Positions 1 through 14,648 are shown, numbered from the stretch's first letter. The stretch: 39,102 nt of DNA from Russula earlei (GCA_025769875.1 JAGFNK010000487.1:1-39102); one strand, 5' to 3'. The notes: generated by a model from the sequence alone, not told the origin. Program-made: numbers and translations.

Positions 1-536
1 CTTGTGCCCCTTCTTAAGCCTTGTTCAATCCACATCAAAACTGAAAATGTCTGAAAAGCAAGAACATTCCATACTGGCTCCATGACTCCCATATCCCAGA
101 AAAATGCAAACACATGACTCAATTGCATGCACATGCCAAAACCAGAACAAGTGCATCAGCCACATAGAGAGGCAATGCATTATTTCTGTCAAAGTCCAAA
201 GTCCTTCCACTATACATTTTCATTCCTGTCTTACTTCTGTTCTCAACTCCAAAAGCTCCTAAAAACATTCTCCTATTTATTCCTTAAGTAACATACTTTT
301 AAAATATATTAAATTAGCCTCTTATTGCCTGCAAATGTATCAGTGTGTTGTTTTCTCTGTTCTCAAAAACCTCTCATGTGCACTTTCAAAAAGGGTCCCC
401 CTTCTTGTGCTCTACTGCCACTCTGCATTGTTTACATGCATCCATGACTCCACACCATGTCAACGGTTCACTGGCCCATCTTGCCCACTCATGCATTCCC
501 ACTGCCTGGGTATCTTATCTCCACCAGGTTGGTGAC
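1..536. other. A/T-rich left flank, no gene seen
   Basis: This stretch precedes the 5' LTR. It is clearly richer in A and T than the host genes further right. I found no open frame with protein-like composition, no tRNA and no repeat that recurs elsewhere in the window. It may be intergenic host DNA or the remnant of another transposable element; nothing in it decides between these. Confidence 0.5.
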
Positions 537-1143
537 TGTTATGATTTACCCCCTTGTTGGTTCGTCCATAATCCCTTCCCATCATTGTTCCTTTTATTAC
601 CTCCGTTTCCGTGGTTACCGTTTTATCCCTTGATGGTGATCCCTTATTGTGTTTCATCTATTGTGTTTCACTTATTATGTTTCATCTATTGTTGAGCTAC
701 TTTTGCTATTGATCTGCCTTTTACTTATTGTTCTGCTTATAGTACTGTACAGCCTCGCTACATACAGTATTTAAGCGCCTGTAAAAGCTGGGGAATGCCC
801 CAAGCTTAGCTTTGTCCCATTTCCTGTCGCATCCCTTGCCCTGTATACTCTCTCAATCACAACTTGCTTGTGCTGGCCTATCACTCTGCTTGACCTAAGC
901 ACACCTCAAGGAACCCTTGTGTTCCTCTTCCTCCTCTGCCTCTCTCTCATCGTCCTCCTCTTCTGTGAAACCAGAAGATCGACTCTGTCTGCGGACTGAG
1001 TCATTGTCTGACTCAGCCTTGAGACGCTAAACCCTTGAACCGGTCTCCTTGAGCCGGCCCCCACTGAACCCTTGAACCAAGTCACAGGGACTTGGCCCCA
1101 CTGAACCTTGAGCTAACGCTCTAACGGCCGCGACGCCGTTACA
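537..1143 (+). repeat. 5' long terminal repeat
   Basis: It is a direct repeat of 7786-8394, begins TG and ends CA. By eye, the first roughly 330 bp of the two copies are identical. All of the roughly ten differences (about six substitutions and four 1-nt indels) lie in the second half, after the predicted transcription start. A TATA-like box sits at 768-774 and the predicted transcript start near 802, giving U3 of about 265 bp. Confidence 0.96.
768..774 (+). promoter_or_regulatory. TATA-like box of the 5' LTR
   Basis: The heptamer TATTTAA lies 34 nt upstream of AAGCTTAGCTT (802-812), the sequence complementary to the primer binding site. That spacing fits a TATA box driving a transcript that starts at about 802. 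The identical box is present in the 3' LTR at 8017-8023. The promoter assignment is inference from position; no transcript data are available here. Confidence 0.6.
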
Positions 1144-1144
1144 C

Positions 1145-1155
1145 AAGCTAAGCTT
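1145..1155 (+). other. Primer binding site for self-primed reverse transcription
   Basis: The 11 nt AAGCTAAGCTT begin one base after the end of the 5' LTR. They are the exact reverse complement of AAGCTTAGCTT at 802-812 inside the LTR (repeated in the 3' LTR at 8051-8061). That LTR sequence lies where the TATA box predicts the 5' end of the RNA. Known Tf1/sushi elements prime minus-strand synthesis by folding the first 11 nt of their mRNA onto such a site instead of using a tRNA. I infer the same mode here. Confidence 0.8.
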
Positions 1156-1820
1156 TCTACTCCATTCTGGAGATCAACCTTGAACTACCATCGAATCGTT
1201 GGGTCCGTGTCCAACCTAGACCATCCCCAGACCTTCCCGAACACGTCGTAGGAGCTGCCACTTGGGACAGCTTCCATACTTTTCTTTGTTACATCACCAC
1301 TGAAAACAACGAAGAACTACCAGTCGAATTCATCAATAACCGTTGGTTCGAACTACGACTTAGGAGAGGACAACTCTACACTCACCTAGACCTAGAACTC
1401 CTCAGAAACAGCCTTGGATTAGGCTACTGGAGGGAAAACGACCCCCTCTACGAACCACCATCAGAATCAGAAGCCTCTTCCACAGAAGGCAACCCCCCTG
1501 AACCAGAAAACACCGTTGAAACTCAGACACCCTTTGAATCCCCTGCACTAGAACCAGAGGACCCCCTTGAAAACCAGGAACCCATCGAAACCTTAGAAAT
1601 CGACCCACAGAACCCCCCAGAACCCGATATGGCAGCCCAACCCCAAGTCGCTGTACAACCCCCCCAGATGGCTGCTCAGGCCCCCCAGATGGCTGCTCAG
1701 GCCCCTCAGATGGCCGCTCAGGCCCCTCAGGTGGCCGCCCAGGCTCCTCCAGTCGTCGTTCCACCCCCTCAAGTAGCTGCTCCAGCACCACAAGGCACCA
1801 ATGGATCCCTCAGCAGGTAA
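1152..1820 (+). pseudogene. Open frame upstream of gag, no start codon (retroelement ORF or gag N-terminus)
   Basis: A frame stays open for 222 codons from just after the primer site to a TAA at 1818-1820, but its first ATG is at 1629. The part before that ATG has a protein-like, Glu- and Pro-rich composition, so either the original start has been lost or another start mode is used. From 1629 it encodes Ala/Pro/Gln-rich repeats. It overlaps the gag ATG at 1801 by 20 nt in a different frame (gag lies +1). It could be a separate small protein or the N-terminus of gag, separated by an indel or a frameshift. No known domain is recognised. Confidence 0.5.
1662..1745 (+). repeat. Four tandem 21-bp units coding PQMAAQA-type repeats
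   Basis: Four head-to-tail 21-nt units encode the heptapeptide PQMAAQA three times and PQVAAQA once, within the frame upstream of gag. Because the unit is a multiple of three, copy-number change keeps frame. Such repeats vary quickly between element copies. Confidence 0.85.
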
Positions 1821-2712
1821 AGAACCCACTGCCTTCACAGGGGAAAGGAACAAAACAAAAAGATTCATCATGGAATTCAATCTATTTTGGGGTCTCAATG
1901 ATGACAAGGCAGTAATGATCTCCCCTTTCAAACGAACAATGCTGGCTCTCTCCTACATTCAAGGAGAAAAGGTTGAAGAATGGGTCAATTCACAAGCAAA
2001 CGCACTCAGGGAAAAAGTAAACAGAGCCCAGAACCCCATTAACAGAATGAACGAAGCATTATGGAATGACTTTGTTACAGACTTTATGTTCAAATTCACT
2101 AACACCGCGGAGAAAGAGGATGCCCAAGCAGCTCTCGCCAAACATACAATGAAGGAGTCCCTTGACGACTACATTTCCACCTTCGAACAACTTCTGAATA
2201 AAACAGGGTGGCCAGAAACGGACGTTATCGCTATTGAAAGCTTCAAAAATGGTCTAAAAATTGGACTCTACCGTGCAATCCTAAATAGAGATGTCTGGCC
2301 CACCACCCTTCAAGAATGGAAGGAAGAGGCCAGAAGACAACATCGACGTTTCATCACCATCAGAGAAAAGCTCAAAGGGAAGACCACACACTCCCCCCCT
2401 GAACACAAGACCCATCACCCTGACCGAATGCAAGTGGACGCCGTCAAGTCCAATTTCAAAAAACTCACTGAAGAAGAAAGGAAACAATTGGCGAAAGAAG
2501 GACGATGCTTCCGTTGCAGAGAAAAGGGTCACCTTAGCCGAGAATGCCCTAAAAATACAGCTCCTACCACTTCCAAAGCCCGAATTACCGAATCACCCCC
2601 AGAACCAGCTAAAGAAGAAGAACCAGCTTCCATGGTAGCACGCATGAAAACCCTACCAGCCGAAGAACGAGCCAAAATCTGGGATCTCATACTCAAAGAG
2701 GATTTTCTCTAG
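1801..2712 (+). CDS. Retrotransposon Gag with CCHC zinc knuckle
   Basis: This is a 303-residue structural protein that would form the virus-like particle. The helical capsid-type Gag region covers about residues 20-190. A basic linker follows, then one zinc knuckle (C236-x2-C239-x4-H244-x4-C249), which binds element RNA. An acidic, Pro-rich tail ends at TAG 2710-2712. The start ATG overlaps the upstream Ala/Pro-rich frame. The pol frame is already open from about 2613, lies -1 relative to gag and has no ATG before the protease, so pol was probably made by a -1 frameshift near the gag end or by another recoding event. This is the only major gene of the element whose frame is unbroken here. Confidence 0.93.
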   Translation: MDPSAGKEPTAFTGERNKTKRFIMEFNLFWGLNDDKAVMISPFKRTMLALSYIQGEKVEEWVNSQANALREKVNRAQNPINRMNEALWNDFVTDFMFKFTNTAEKEDAQAALAKHTMKESLDDYISTFEQLLNKTGWPETDVIAIESFKNGLKIGLYRAILNRDVWPTTLQEWKEEARRQHRRFITIREKLKGKTTHSPPEHKTHHPDRMQVDAVKSNFKKLTEEERKQLAKEGRCFRCREKGHLSRECPKNTAPTTSKARITESPPEPAKEEEPASMVARMKTLPAEERAKIWDLILKEDFL

Positions 2713-5700
2713 GCCAAAGTGCGACAGTCGGCACAGAGGCCCAAATAGATACCATTGTCAACCATAAAGAGAACTCAATGAAAGTCCCTTTTATGCTAAC
2801 AACCAATGGAAAGACTGGACAAGCGCTCCTTGACAGCGGAGCAACAGAAAATTTCATCAGTCAAGGAATTGTGGAAAAATTACAAATCCCACTTCGGACC
2901 CTTAGAACCCCCAGGCCCATCATCAATGTAGATGGTACCAATAACCAAGGAGGAGCACTAACCCATTATGCTCATATGGCCGTACGGCATGGCCCCACCA
3001 CACGACTCCTCACCTTCTATGTCACAAACTTAGGAGAAGATAGAATGATCCTCGGTTATCCTTTTTTAAAGGCGATTAACCCCCTTGTCAACTGGAGCAC
3101 TGGTCGCCTAAGAAATCACTTAGGAGTCCTCCTCACCCCCGTCCCCCTAGCCAAACCACCTAGAATCCGGATCGCACAAATAAGGACAATCACCATTCCC
3201 CCTGAATACTTACGACATCAGAAGGTCTTCTCAGAAGAAGCAGCCAAACGACTCCCACCCAGTCGGGGAGAACTCGATTTCAGAATCACCCTGAAACCAG
3301 ACGCCCCCAAATTCCTTGATTGCCGAACTTACCCACTCCCCCTGAACGAAAAACAAGAACTATCAAGACAAATACAAGAAGACCTGGCCAAAGGTTTCAT
3401 CAAAGACGGTGTTTCAGATTTTGTATCCCCCGTCTTCTTTGTTCAGAAGAAAGACGGTACTGCCCCAAGGATGGTAGTGGACTACCGAAAACTTAATAAC
3501 GCCACCGTTCCAGATTATCATGCCCTGCCAAACATGGAAGAACAATTACACAAATTAAGGGGAAAAACCACCTTTAGCAAATTCGATGTCAGAGCTGGCT
3601 ACAACAACATCTTGATCCACCCAGAAGACCGACACAAGGGTGCCTTCAAAACCCAGTTTGGCACCTTCATTCCCATGGTGAATGGGCTTCGGCTTTACCA
3701 ATGCCCCAGCAGCTTTTCAACGAGCAATGAACCACACCCTCCGACCCTGGCTTCTAAAGTACCCCGAAAACACTTGCAACTACCTAGACGACGTGGCAAT
3801 AGCCACGAACTCAGGAGAAGAACACCTCCACCGACAAATTACACACGAATTCCTTGACCTTCTCGAAAGGGACTCTTATTTCCTAAAAGCATCTAAGTGC
3901 GCCTTCGAACAAGAAGAGATTGACTTCCTGGGCTTCCGAATTAATCAAGGAACTCTCAGAATCGATCCTGTCAAAATGGAAGGCCTCAAAAACTGGCCGA
4001 GACCCCCCAACAATCTGAAACAGGTACAACAAATCATGGGCGCCCTCAATTACCAACGGCCATTTATCCGAGACTTCGCAAAAATAGCTCGCCCCATTTT
4101 CTCCACAATCAAGAAAGGGACCCCCTTCCTCTGGACTCCAGAAGCGACCACAGCCCTAGAAACCCTGATAGCAGCGGTCTGCGATGACCCCGAACTTTAC
4201 ACTGCCAACCCTGACCTCCAATACGAATTAGAAACCGATGCCTCACAATTCGCCACCGGAGCTATCCTCTTCCAAAAGGACCAAAGAGGAAAAAGGAAAA
4301 TGATCGGAAATATGTCACACGCGTTCAACGAAGCAGAAAGGAACTACCCAGTCTGGGACAGGGAATTCCTAGCTCTGATCCTTGCACTCCAACACTGGCG
4401 ATACCTATTAGTCGGAACTAAACATCCCATCAAAATTTTCACAGACCACGCTAACCTGGCTCACTACCGACTCCCCCACAAAATCAACCGAAGGATTGCT
4501 GGATACATCTCAACACTCGCGGATTACCACTTCGAAATCCACCACAAACCCGGGATCTCCAACCGTGCAGACGCTCTCTCACGACGACCTGACCACAATG
4601 ACGGGTCAGGAGATAACCAGAACATTACGGCACTACCCTGACAAACTGTTTATTCGCACGCTTCACACTGAGGACCTCTATGAACAAGTACTAACCGAAC
4701 AAAGGAAAAGAAAATCAGATCTCCTCATGTGGAAGGTCAAACACGGTCTCCAAGAAGAAGAAGATGCACTATTCAAGACGGAAAATTGGTGGTGCCATAT
4801 CAAGAACCCCTCTTACGAAAGATTTTACATACCTACCATGACAGTATCCTCGGCGGGCACACAGGAAATGCCCGAACCCTGTATTCAATTCAAGAATCCT
4901 TCTGGTGGCCAAAAATGGCCTACTTTATCAAGGACTACATTCGAGGCTGTGCCACCTGTCAAGCCAACAAATCTTCCACACACCCAACTCGTCCCCCAAT
5001 TTACCCGATTCCCCCTGAATTTCAGAAACCATTCCAAACCATAGCAATCGACTGGATCGTCGATCTCCCGTTGTCAGAAGAATGTAACACTATCATGACC
5101 ATCACCGACCACGACTCTACCAAGGCGGCAATATTCATACCATGTCGTAAAGATATGGGGACCCTAGCAATGGCCAAATTATTCTTACGACATGCCTTCC
5201 CTTGGACTGGGGTCCCCTCCAAGATCATTTCCGATCGTGACCCTCGCTTTACCTCCGACTTATTCAAAGAAGTTTCCCGAATCCTCGGGATCAACCAAAA
5301 CTTAAGCACCGCCTACCACCCTCAAACTGATGGACAATCAGAAAGGACAAACCAGACCCTGGAAATGTATCTGCGCATCTACACAGGAGAGAAACAGGAA
5401 GAATGGGCACACTGGCTCCCCATAGCCCAATACCATTTTAACGCCCACAAGTCTACTACCACCAAAAAAACCCCCTATGAACTCCTCATCGGGTTTAACC
5501 CTCAAGGACTTGGCACCCAGCTCAAGTCCAAGTTCCCCGGAATCCAAGAACGACTCCAAGCATTAAAAGACATGAGGGAATCAGCACAAGAAGCAATGAA
5601 AAGAGCACAGAATAACTGGATCAAGGAAACCAAGTTCAAAGGTTTCGAAGAAGGACAGAAGGTTTGGTTGGAAGGCACTAACTTAAAAACCCCCCATCAG

Positions 5701-6035
5701 TTTCATAAGTTCCGCCCCAAACGATTCGGCCCTTTTATCATTACCAAACGAATCTCCCACATTGTTTACCAACTCCAATTACCACCCCAATGGAACATCC
5801 ACAACGTGTTTCATGCCTCCCTCTTATCTCCAGTCACAGAAACAGCCGAACATGGACCAAACTTCCCTGAGCCACCACCTGACCTTATCTCGGGAGAATA
5901 TGAAGTCGAGAAATTACCGCTCAACGTCTCCATAGAAACCGACTCCAATACAGGGTCCGGTGGAAAGGGTATTCCGCGGCAGAAGATACCTGGGAACCTC
6001 TCTCAAACCTTAAAAACGCTCAAGATGCCATTACC
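2613..6035 (+). pseudogene. Pol: protease, RT, RNase H, integrase, chromodomain; frameshifted
   Basis: The aspartic protease shows its DSG motif at about 2832. The reverse transcriptase follows, with the catalytic YLDD at about 3781. RNase H has the ETDAS motif at about 4231. The integrase has an HHCC zinc module (H residues near 4837 and 4858, CxxC near 4948) and the DDE triad (first Asp near 5050, then SDRD, then GQSERTNQ). A GPF-type module and a chromodomain end the protein. The frame changes at about 3681 (extra A, between RT motifs), 4636-4638 (extra C), 4775-4780 (missing base) and 5911-5913 (missing A in an A-run). As written, no full RT or chromodomain-bearing integrase can be made. 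Some of these changes may be sequence errors, since host genes nearby show similar indels. Confidence 0.93.
5896..6032 (+). other. Integrase C-terminal chromodomain (split by a 1-nt deletion)
   Basis: The region starts with the typical EYEVEK and, after a frame change at 5911-5913, continues with the hallmark RWKGYS and EDTWEPLSNL segments. Chromodomains at this position define chromoviruses and are known to steer integration towards particular chromatin. The aromatic positions expected for methyl-lysine binding are partly present (Y near the start, W in RWKGY, W in DTWEP). Specificity cannot be told from the sequence. Confidence 0.88.
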
Positions 6036-7755
6036 ATGTTTCACCTCCAACAACAACCCACCAAACTCCGTACCATGACCACCACTAACTCTGATCCCGC
6101 AGAATCCCATCACTCAGACGAAAGTCTGAACGACTTAGAACATCAATTCCAAACACTTACGATACAACAACGTACATTACTCCCCCGAATTAACTCACGT
6201 AACCCCCCTTCTTATTCCGTTAACGACCCCACTATCCCCGACCGTGGATATACAATTTTTCAATTTAGCCGCCAGAGAACAACTCTTTTCCGGAATTCTT
6301 TCTCCTGGCGACTTCCGCGGTTTTCAATTACTTATGACGGACCCCCGTTTCTCTGAGTTTCATCTACCCGTACGAAGAGCAGTACTTACAGATTTAGTGT
6401 GGAACCACATCACACGATCAGCCTATATAAATACCCCCACTCCTTCCGAGTGGTCAGCCTGGCACCACGAACACGCTACCTCTACATACAACACCCCCAT
6501 GTCGTCCCCCGTTTCTAACTCATCCCCTCTCCCTATCCTTACCCCTTCCCCCACCATCAAACAGGAACCCCTCTCACCCGAAGTCATTCAACATATCATC
6601 GACCAACGAACCTTCATCGTCCCAGACGAGACCGAGGTCCAAGACCTTGCAGCTACCCTCAACCCACTCGCCATCCGAGAAGGAACACCCTCACCAACCC
6701 CGACCCAAGCAGACCCCACTCACCCTGGCCCCCCTTGGTTTGTTTACGAACCTTACACGCATGTTCCCCCTTTTTACATTCACATTAATGGGCGAAAACG
6801 CCTATTACCATACTTACGTGTTCGCCTTATATAATGACGAACCCATGCTTCTAGGGACTATGGGTCGAGGAGAACCCACTTACGGAGAAAAGCTCATCGC
6901 CCGGCCCTGTTGTCTCTGCCCCTCATCCCTCTGTCTCTGCCTCTGATCTCCGCCTCCTCATTGAGGATCACCCCTTCCATTTTGATGCTGCCCAAGCCCT
7001 CGAAAACCTCCATGACCCGGGTGCTCTTGCCGACGTCTACCGTCTCCGTACCAGCTCTTTCAAGTTGAAAGTCTTGGAGGGCAAGCGCGCCTCTATCCAA
7101 GGGGCTCTAAGTGTCCTTCAAGGGCAACTCGCTGATCGACTCCATGAAATCCAGTCCCACACCAAAGAGGTCGCCGCCATCCGCAGTCGCCTTCGGGCCA
7201 ACAACACTTCCGTCCGAGTTCGCCATCAACTCGATAACTTGATGTCTGATGGGGGGCTCACCCGCGACACTGGACCATATTACTCACTGGCAGGGAGCTA
7301 CGACAAAATTGAGGACTCGAAGGAGTCATCCACTTCCCCTTCGCCATCCATTCACCCCCCTCTCTCCCTGACCCCTCCTCTCCAGTACCTCCCTCCTCGT
7401 GTTATCGACCAGTCCCAAAACGACTGCTCCCATGGGGTCACCTTCCCACTTCCCCCAAATGTTCTCTGATGACGCCAGTACCCCCAACACCCCTCTCACC
7501 CCTGCACGAATGACTAAAGCACAGCGTCACCAACTTCAGAAACGACAACACGTCTGCAAACACTGCAACACTAGGGGGCACTGGAACAAGGACTGCAACA
7601 GACCTCACACTAACTGCAGCGGACAAGTGGATTGCATCCTCAGGAGGACCCACCGGAGCTACAGGGGTTTCTGCCCTAGGGCCATGGGGCCCCAGAGCAC
7701 GTGGCCAGAAATCGAGGGCGATGAACTCCGCGAGTCGGGCCCTGAGACCGATTAG
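6036..7755 (+). pseudogene. Extra 3' coding region of the element with coiled coil and CCHC knuckle
   Basis: Coding-like sequence runs on for about 570 codons after the chromodomain, through four frame changes: an extra T in 6256-6260, an extra G in 6790-6792, an extra A in 6888-6891, and one near 7410-7420. The first part is Pro/Ser/Thr-rich. The middle part (about 7000-7240) is Leu/Gln/Glu/Arg-rich and looks like a coiled coil. The last part (7399-7755) has a knuckle of the form C-x2-C-x4-H-x4-C beginning CKHC. A stop lies at 7753-7755, just before the purine tract. It may be a C-terminal extension of Pol or a separate accessory protein. I do not recognise a named family. Confidence 0.6.
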
Positions 7756-7772
7756 TTCGGAGAACTAAGCAT

Positions 7773-7780
7773 GAGGGGGG
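7773..7780 (+). other. Polypurine tract
   Basis: GAGGGGGG lies five bases before the 3' LTR. This is where plus-strand DNA synthesis is normally primed in LTR elements. No comparable purine run lies closer to the LTR start. Confidence 0.7.
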
Positions 7781-7785
7781 CATGA

Positions 7786-8394
7786 TGTTATGATTTACCC
7801 CCTTGTTGGTTCGTCCATAATCCCTTCCCATCATTGTTCCTTTTATTACCTCCGTTTCCGTGGTTACCGTTTTATCCCTTGATGGTGATCCCTTATTGTG
7901 TTTCATCTATTGTGTTTCACTTATTATGTTTCATCTATTGTTGAGCTACTTTTGCTATTGATCTGCCTTTTACTTATTGTTCTGCTTATAGTACTGTACA
8001 GCCTCGCTACATACAGTATTTAAGCGCCTGTAAAAGCTGGGGAATGCCCCAAGCTTAGCTTTGTCCCATTTCCTGTCGCATCCCTTGCCCTGTATACTCT
8101 CTCAATCACAACTTGCTTGTGCTGGCCTTCACTCTGCTCGACCTAAGCACACCATCAAGAAACCCTTGTGTTCCTCTTCCCCCTCTGCCTCCTCTCTCAT
8201 CGTCCTCCTCTTCTGTGAAACCAGAAGATCGACTCTGTCTGCGGACTGAGTCACTTGTCTGACTCAGCCTTGAGACGCTAAACCCTTGAACCGGTCTCCT
8301 TGAGCCGGCCCCCACTGAACCTTTGAACCAAGTCACAGGGACTTGGCCCCATTGAACCTTGAGCTAACGCTCTAACAGCCGCGACGCCGTTACA
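7786..8394 (+). repeat. 3' long terminal repeat
   Basis: Direct repeat of the 5' LTR at roughly 98% identity by eye; all mismatches fall in the half downstream of the predicted transcription start. It includes its own TATA-like box at 8017-8023. Its right edge is where similarity to the 5' LTR stops. Confidence 0.96.
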
Positions 8395-8871
8395 GCGGAT
8401 TCTGTAAGTCCGCGGACGAAGGGTATGCAAGAAACAGGACAATGATCGAGCCAATAGACATCCAGACTAGTTAATTAGTCTAGGTACTAATTGTTGTAAA
8501 TAGCTAGATCCACTTAGGGTGGCCTAATGGCACGGGTATATGTATCGACTGAGGGGACAACTCACTCGTTCTCGTGCGCTCGCGATTGAGTTCACTCGCG
8601 CTCAGGAATTTTACAACAGCTGTTGGTGACCATGGCTCAGACAGGTGGTTCTGACCTTGCAGAGCACACTGCCCCAGTTTTTACCGTGGGAAATCCGCAC
8701 CTGGTGGTAGCAGTTCAAGTTCAAGGAGCCCCCGCCTGTAAGGGGTGTGATCAGTTGTTTGTCTTGCCCTGAACGGCCCGGAGTGCCCGCGCTTGTACTC
8801 ATCATCCCTACACAGTGACTGGTTGTATCGCGCATCTCGCCTTTGAACTGTGACCCGAAACGAGGAGGAGG
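8395..8871. other. Intergenic stretch between the retrotransposon and PRP16
   Basis: No gene is recognised here. The inverted pair gcgga/tccgc brackets 8395-8414. An ATG at about 8631 opens a short frame with no family resemblance. The stretch must contain the PRP16 promoter and possibly a further 5' exon, because orthologues often start with a longer N-terminus than the model given below. Confidence 0.45.
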
Positions 8872-13273
<4,402 letters not shown>

Positions 13274-13516
13274 GTATAAGAGTGGTGATAGATTGCATTT
13301 GTTAGGTACTGCACTGTTAAGACTTGTCACATCATGTATCTCGTATAATAACACAGTCCACATTTGTGTCGTGCAGGCATAATCAAAAAGAGTTCCAGGG
13401 ATAAATACCCGACACATGTATAGGACCACGTTAGCTGGGCTTTTCGACATCAGAAGAAAGTGATCCATGAGGATGGGCACAGTAGCAGTAGCACCATCCA
13501 GTAGCCAGAACATGTT

Positions 13517-13862
13517 CTACATGATATATGGCTGCATCGAGGAGTTCAGGAGAGAGCCGGCCACGGAGGACACATGGACGCACCTGCTCATCCTGGGTCC
13601 CCGGGTTTGTTTCACTAGTGACTTGTAACCCAATGTTACGAATGAGATGCCAAGGAACCATGACTTGGCCGACATATCGTCCGGTAGCGTTCGTGTTTTC
13701 ACCTGCGCCTAGGCGAAACTCTTCGGTGTTCACAAGGAGGATGTTCAGGCTCTTGTCTGTCCCGACGAAGGTTCCGACGAATGCACGATCGTCGTTGGTA
13801 ATTATTCGAAGAGCGCCGCGAAGGATACTCTTGAGGCTCCGGATTGCGTCAGTGTTTCGCAT
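13517..13862 (-). CDS. NAA38: LSM-domain NatC auxiliary subunit Naa38 (LSMD1-like)
   Basis: Two exons (13584-13862 and 13517-13531) join in phase 0 to give 97 residues. The protein is essentially one Sm fold. The first Sm motif runs from LRIITNDDRAFVGTF through the DKSLNILL segment, and the second ends in GRYVGQVMVP. This pattern, with a VGxVMVP second motif, matches Naa38/LSMD1 better than canonical Lsm2-8. Naa38 is the small subunit of the NatC N-terminal acetyltransferase, acting on nascent chains at the ribosome. The last exon codes only four residues before TAG. Its 3' end faces the 3' end of PRP16 (243 bp apart). Confidence 0.75.
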
Positions 13863-14648
13863 CAAGTTTGCATTAGGAGGAAGGACGAAGTTGAGGACAA
13901 TAAGAAGGGAGCCCCCTTCAGGTGACTGCCAGCACGAGACGGGTAGGAATCGATTCCGCCAATGTCACTCCATCCTCTCCACTTAAAAGGGACACAATCA
14001 TTATATGGCTACTCGCCAAAGTGCGTCGGTTCCTGCCCTCTGGGGGTGGCCGTTGATGTCGTGGAACGGTGTAAGTGACCTCGCCTAGGAGGCGATCATC
14101 GTCGACGACAACAGCCCCCGATGGCTCACAGGTTGCAAGACAGCTGGCTTGTTAGCTGTTACCTACGGCGATGACAAGATCGTGCTAAAATCGCGCGCTG
14201 GCAAGCCTAGGCACCACACTACAGAAGGCTCATTGCCTCACACATGAGTGCCATATTCTCAACCTTCCAATGTCTGGCACGGTCCCTGGAGGCGTCTAGG
14301 ATCAGGAACCTGAGCGCCAGTTCGTCTCCCGTGGGGCCAACTTCCTTGCAGGTAGCTTGCTCAATCCCGGTGTCAGTGACCCTTGGTACAGGATTGCGGC
14401 GTTGATGCCCACAGCAGGCATATAGAGATGATCGTGAGTTCACTTACACGGTGAGTTTCCCATCACATTCGCGGATCGCTTATTTTGATAGAGCAACTGA
14501 TATGGAAGAGTTTATCCAGTACGCGAAGGGAGTGTGCACCACCATGTAGGCAAATATCATCCTAGTCTACTGTGTGACCGCAGGCACACCGCCCGTTTTC
14601 TTGGGAACGTGACACGCCGCTCATGGCTACTCCCAGCCCTTCAAAGAA
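13863..14648. other. Interval between NAA38 and RVB1, short unassigned frame
   Basis: This contains the NAA38 promoter and the 3' flank of RVB1. On the minus strand, a frame ending at TAG 14219-14221 is open for 75 codons, with protein-like composition in its second half. A strong GTAAGT donor lies upstream of it (about 14447-14452 on the minus strand). A small spliced gene is possible, but I could not connect exons in phase to a start codon and recognise no family. Confidence 0.35.

Larger units (their letters stand above)
537..8394 (+). mobile_element. Ty3/gypsy chromovirus LTR retrotransposon, full length, frames broken
   Basis: Two direct LTRs of about 608 bp, each starting TGTTATG and ending TTACA, enclose gag, then protease, reverse transcriptase, RNase H, integrase and a chromodomain in Ty3/gypsy order. 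The self-complementary primer site next to the 5' LTR points to the Tf1/sushi branch of chromoviruses. A purine tract precedes the 3' LTR. About eight 1-nt indels interrupt the coding frames, so the copy as written cannot make an intact polyprotein. The 5 bp on the two outer sides (gtgac at 532-536, gcgga at 8395-8399) do not match, so no target-site duplication is visible. The element ends about 480 bp upstream of the PRP16 start codon. Family assignment is from domain order and motifs and is secure; the clade is inferred from priming mode and chromodomain. Confidence 0.96.

Noticed and set aside
4636..4780. Two frame changes in pol read as programmed frameshifts
   Set aside because: They are a compensating +1/-1 pair at non-slippery positions between RNase H and integrase. 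Indels or sequence errors explain them better.
8395..8640. Possible remnant of a second LTR just right of the element (ends in ACA before 8617)
   Set aside because: No matching partner repeat, no TG start at a sensible distance and no flanking duplication were found.
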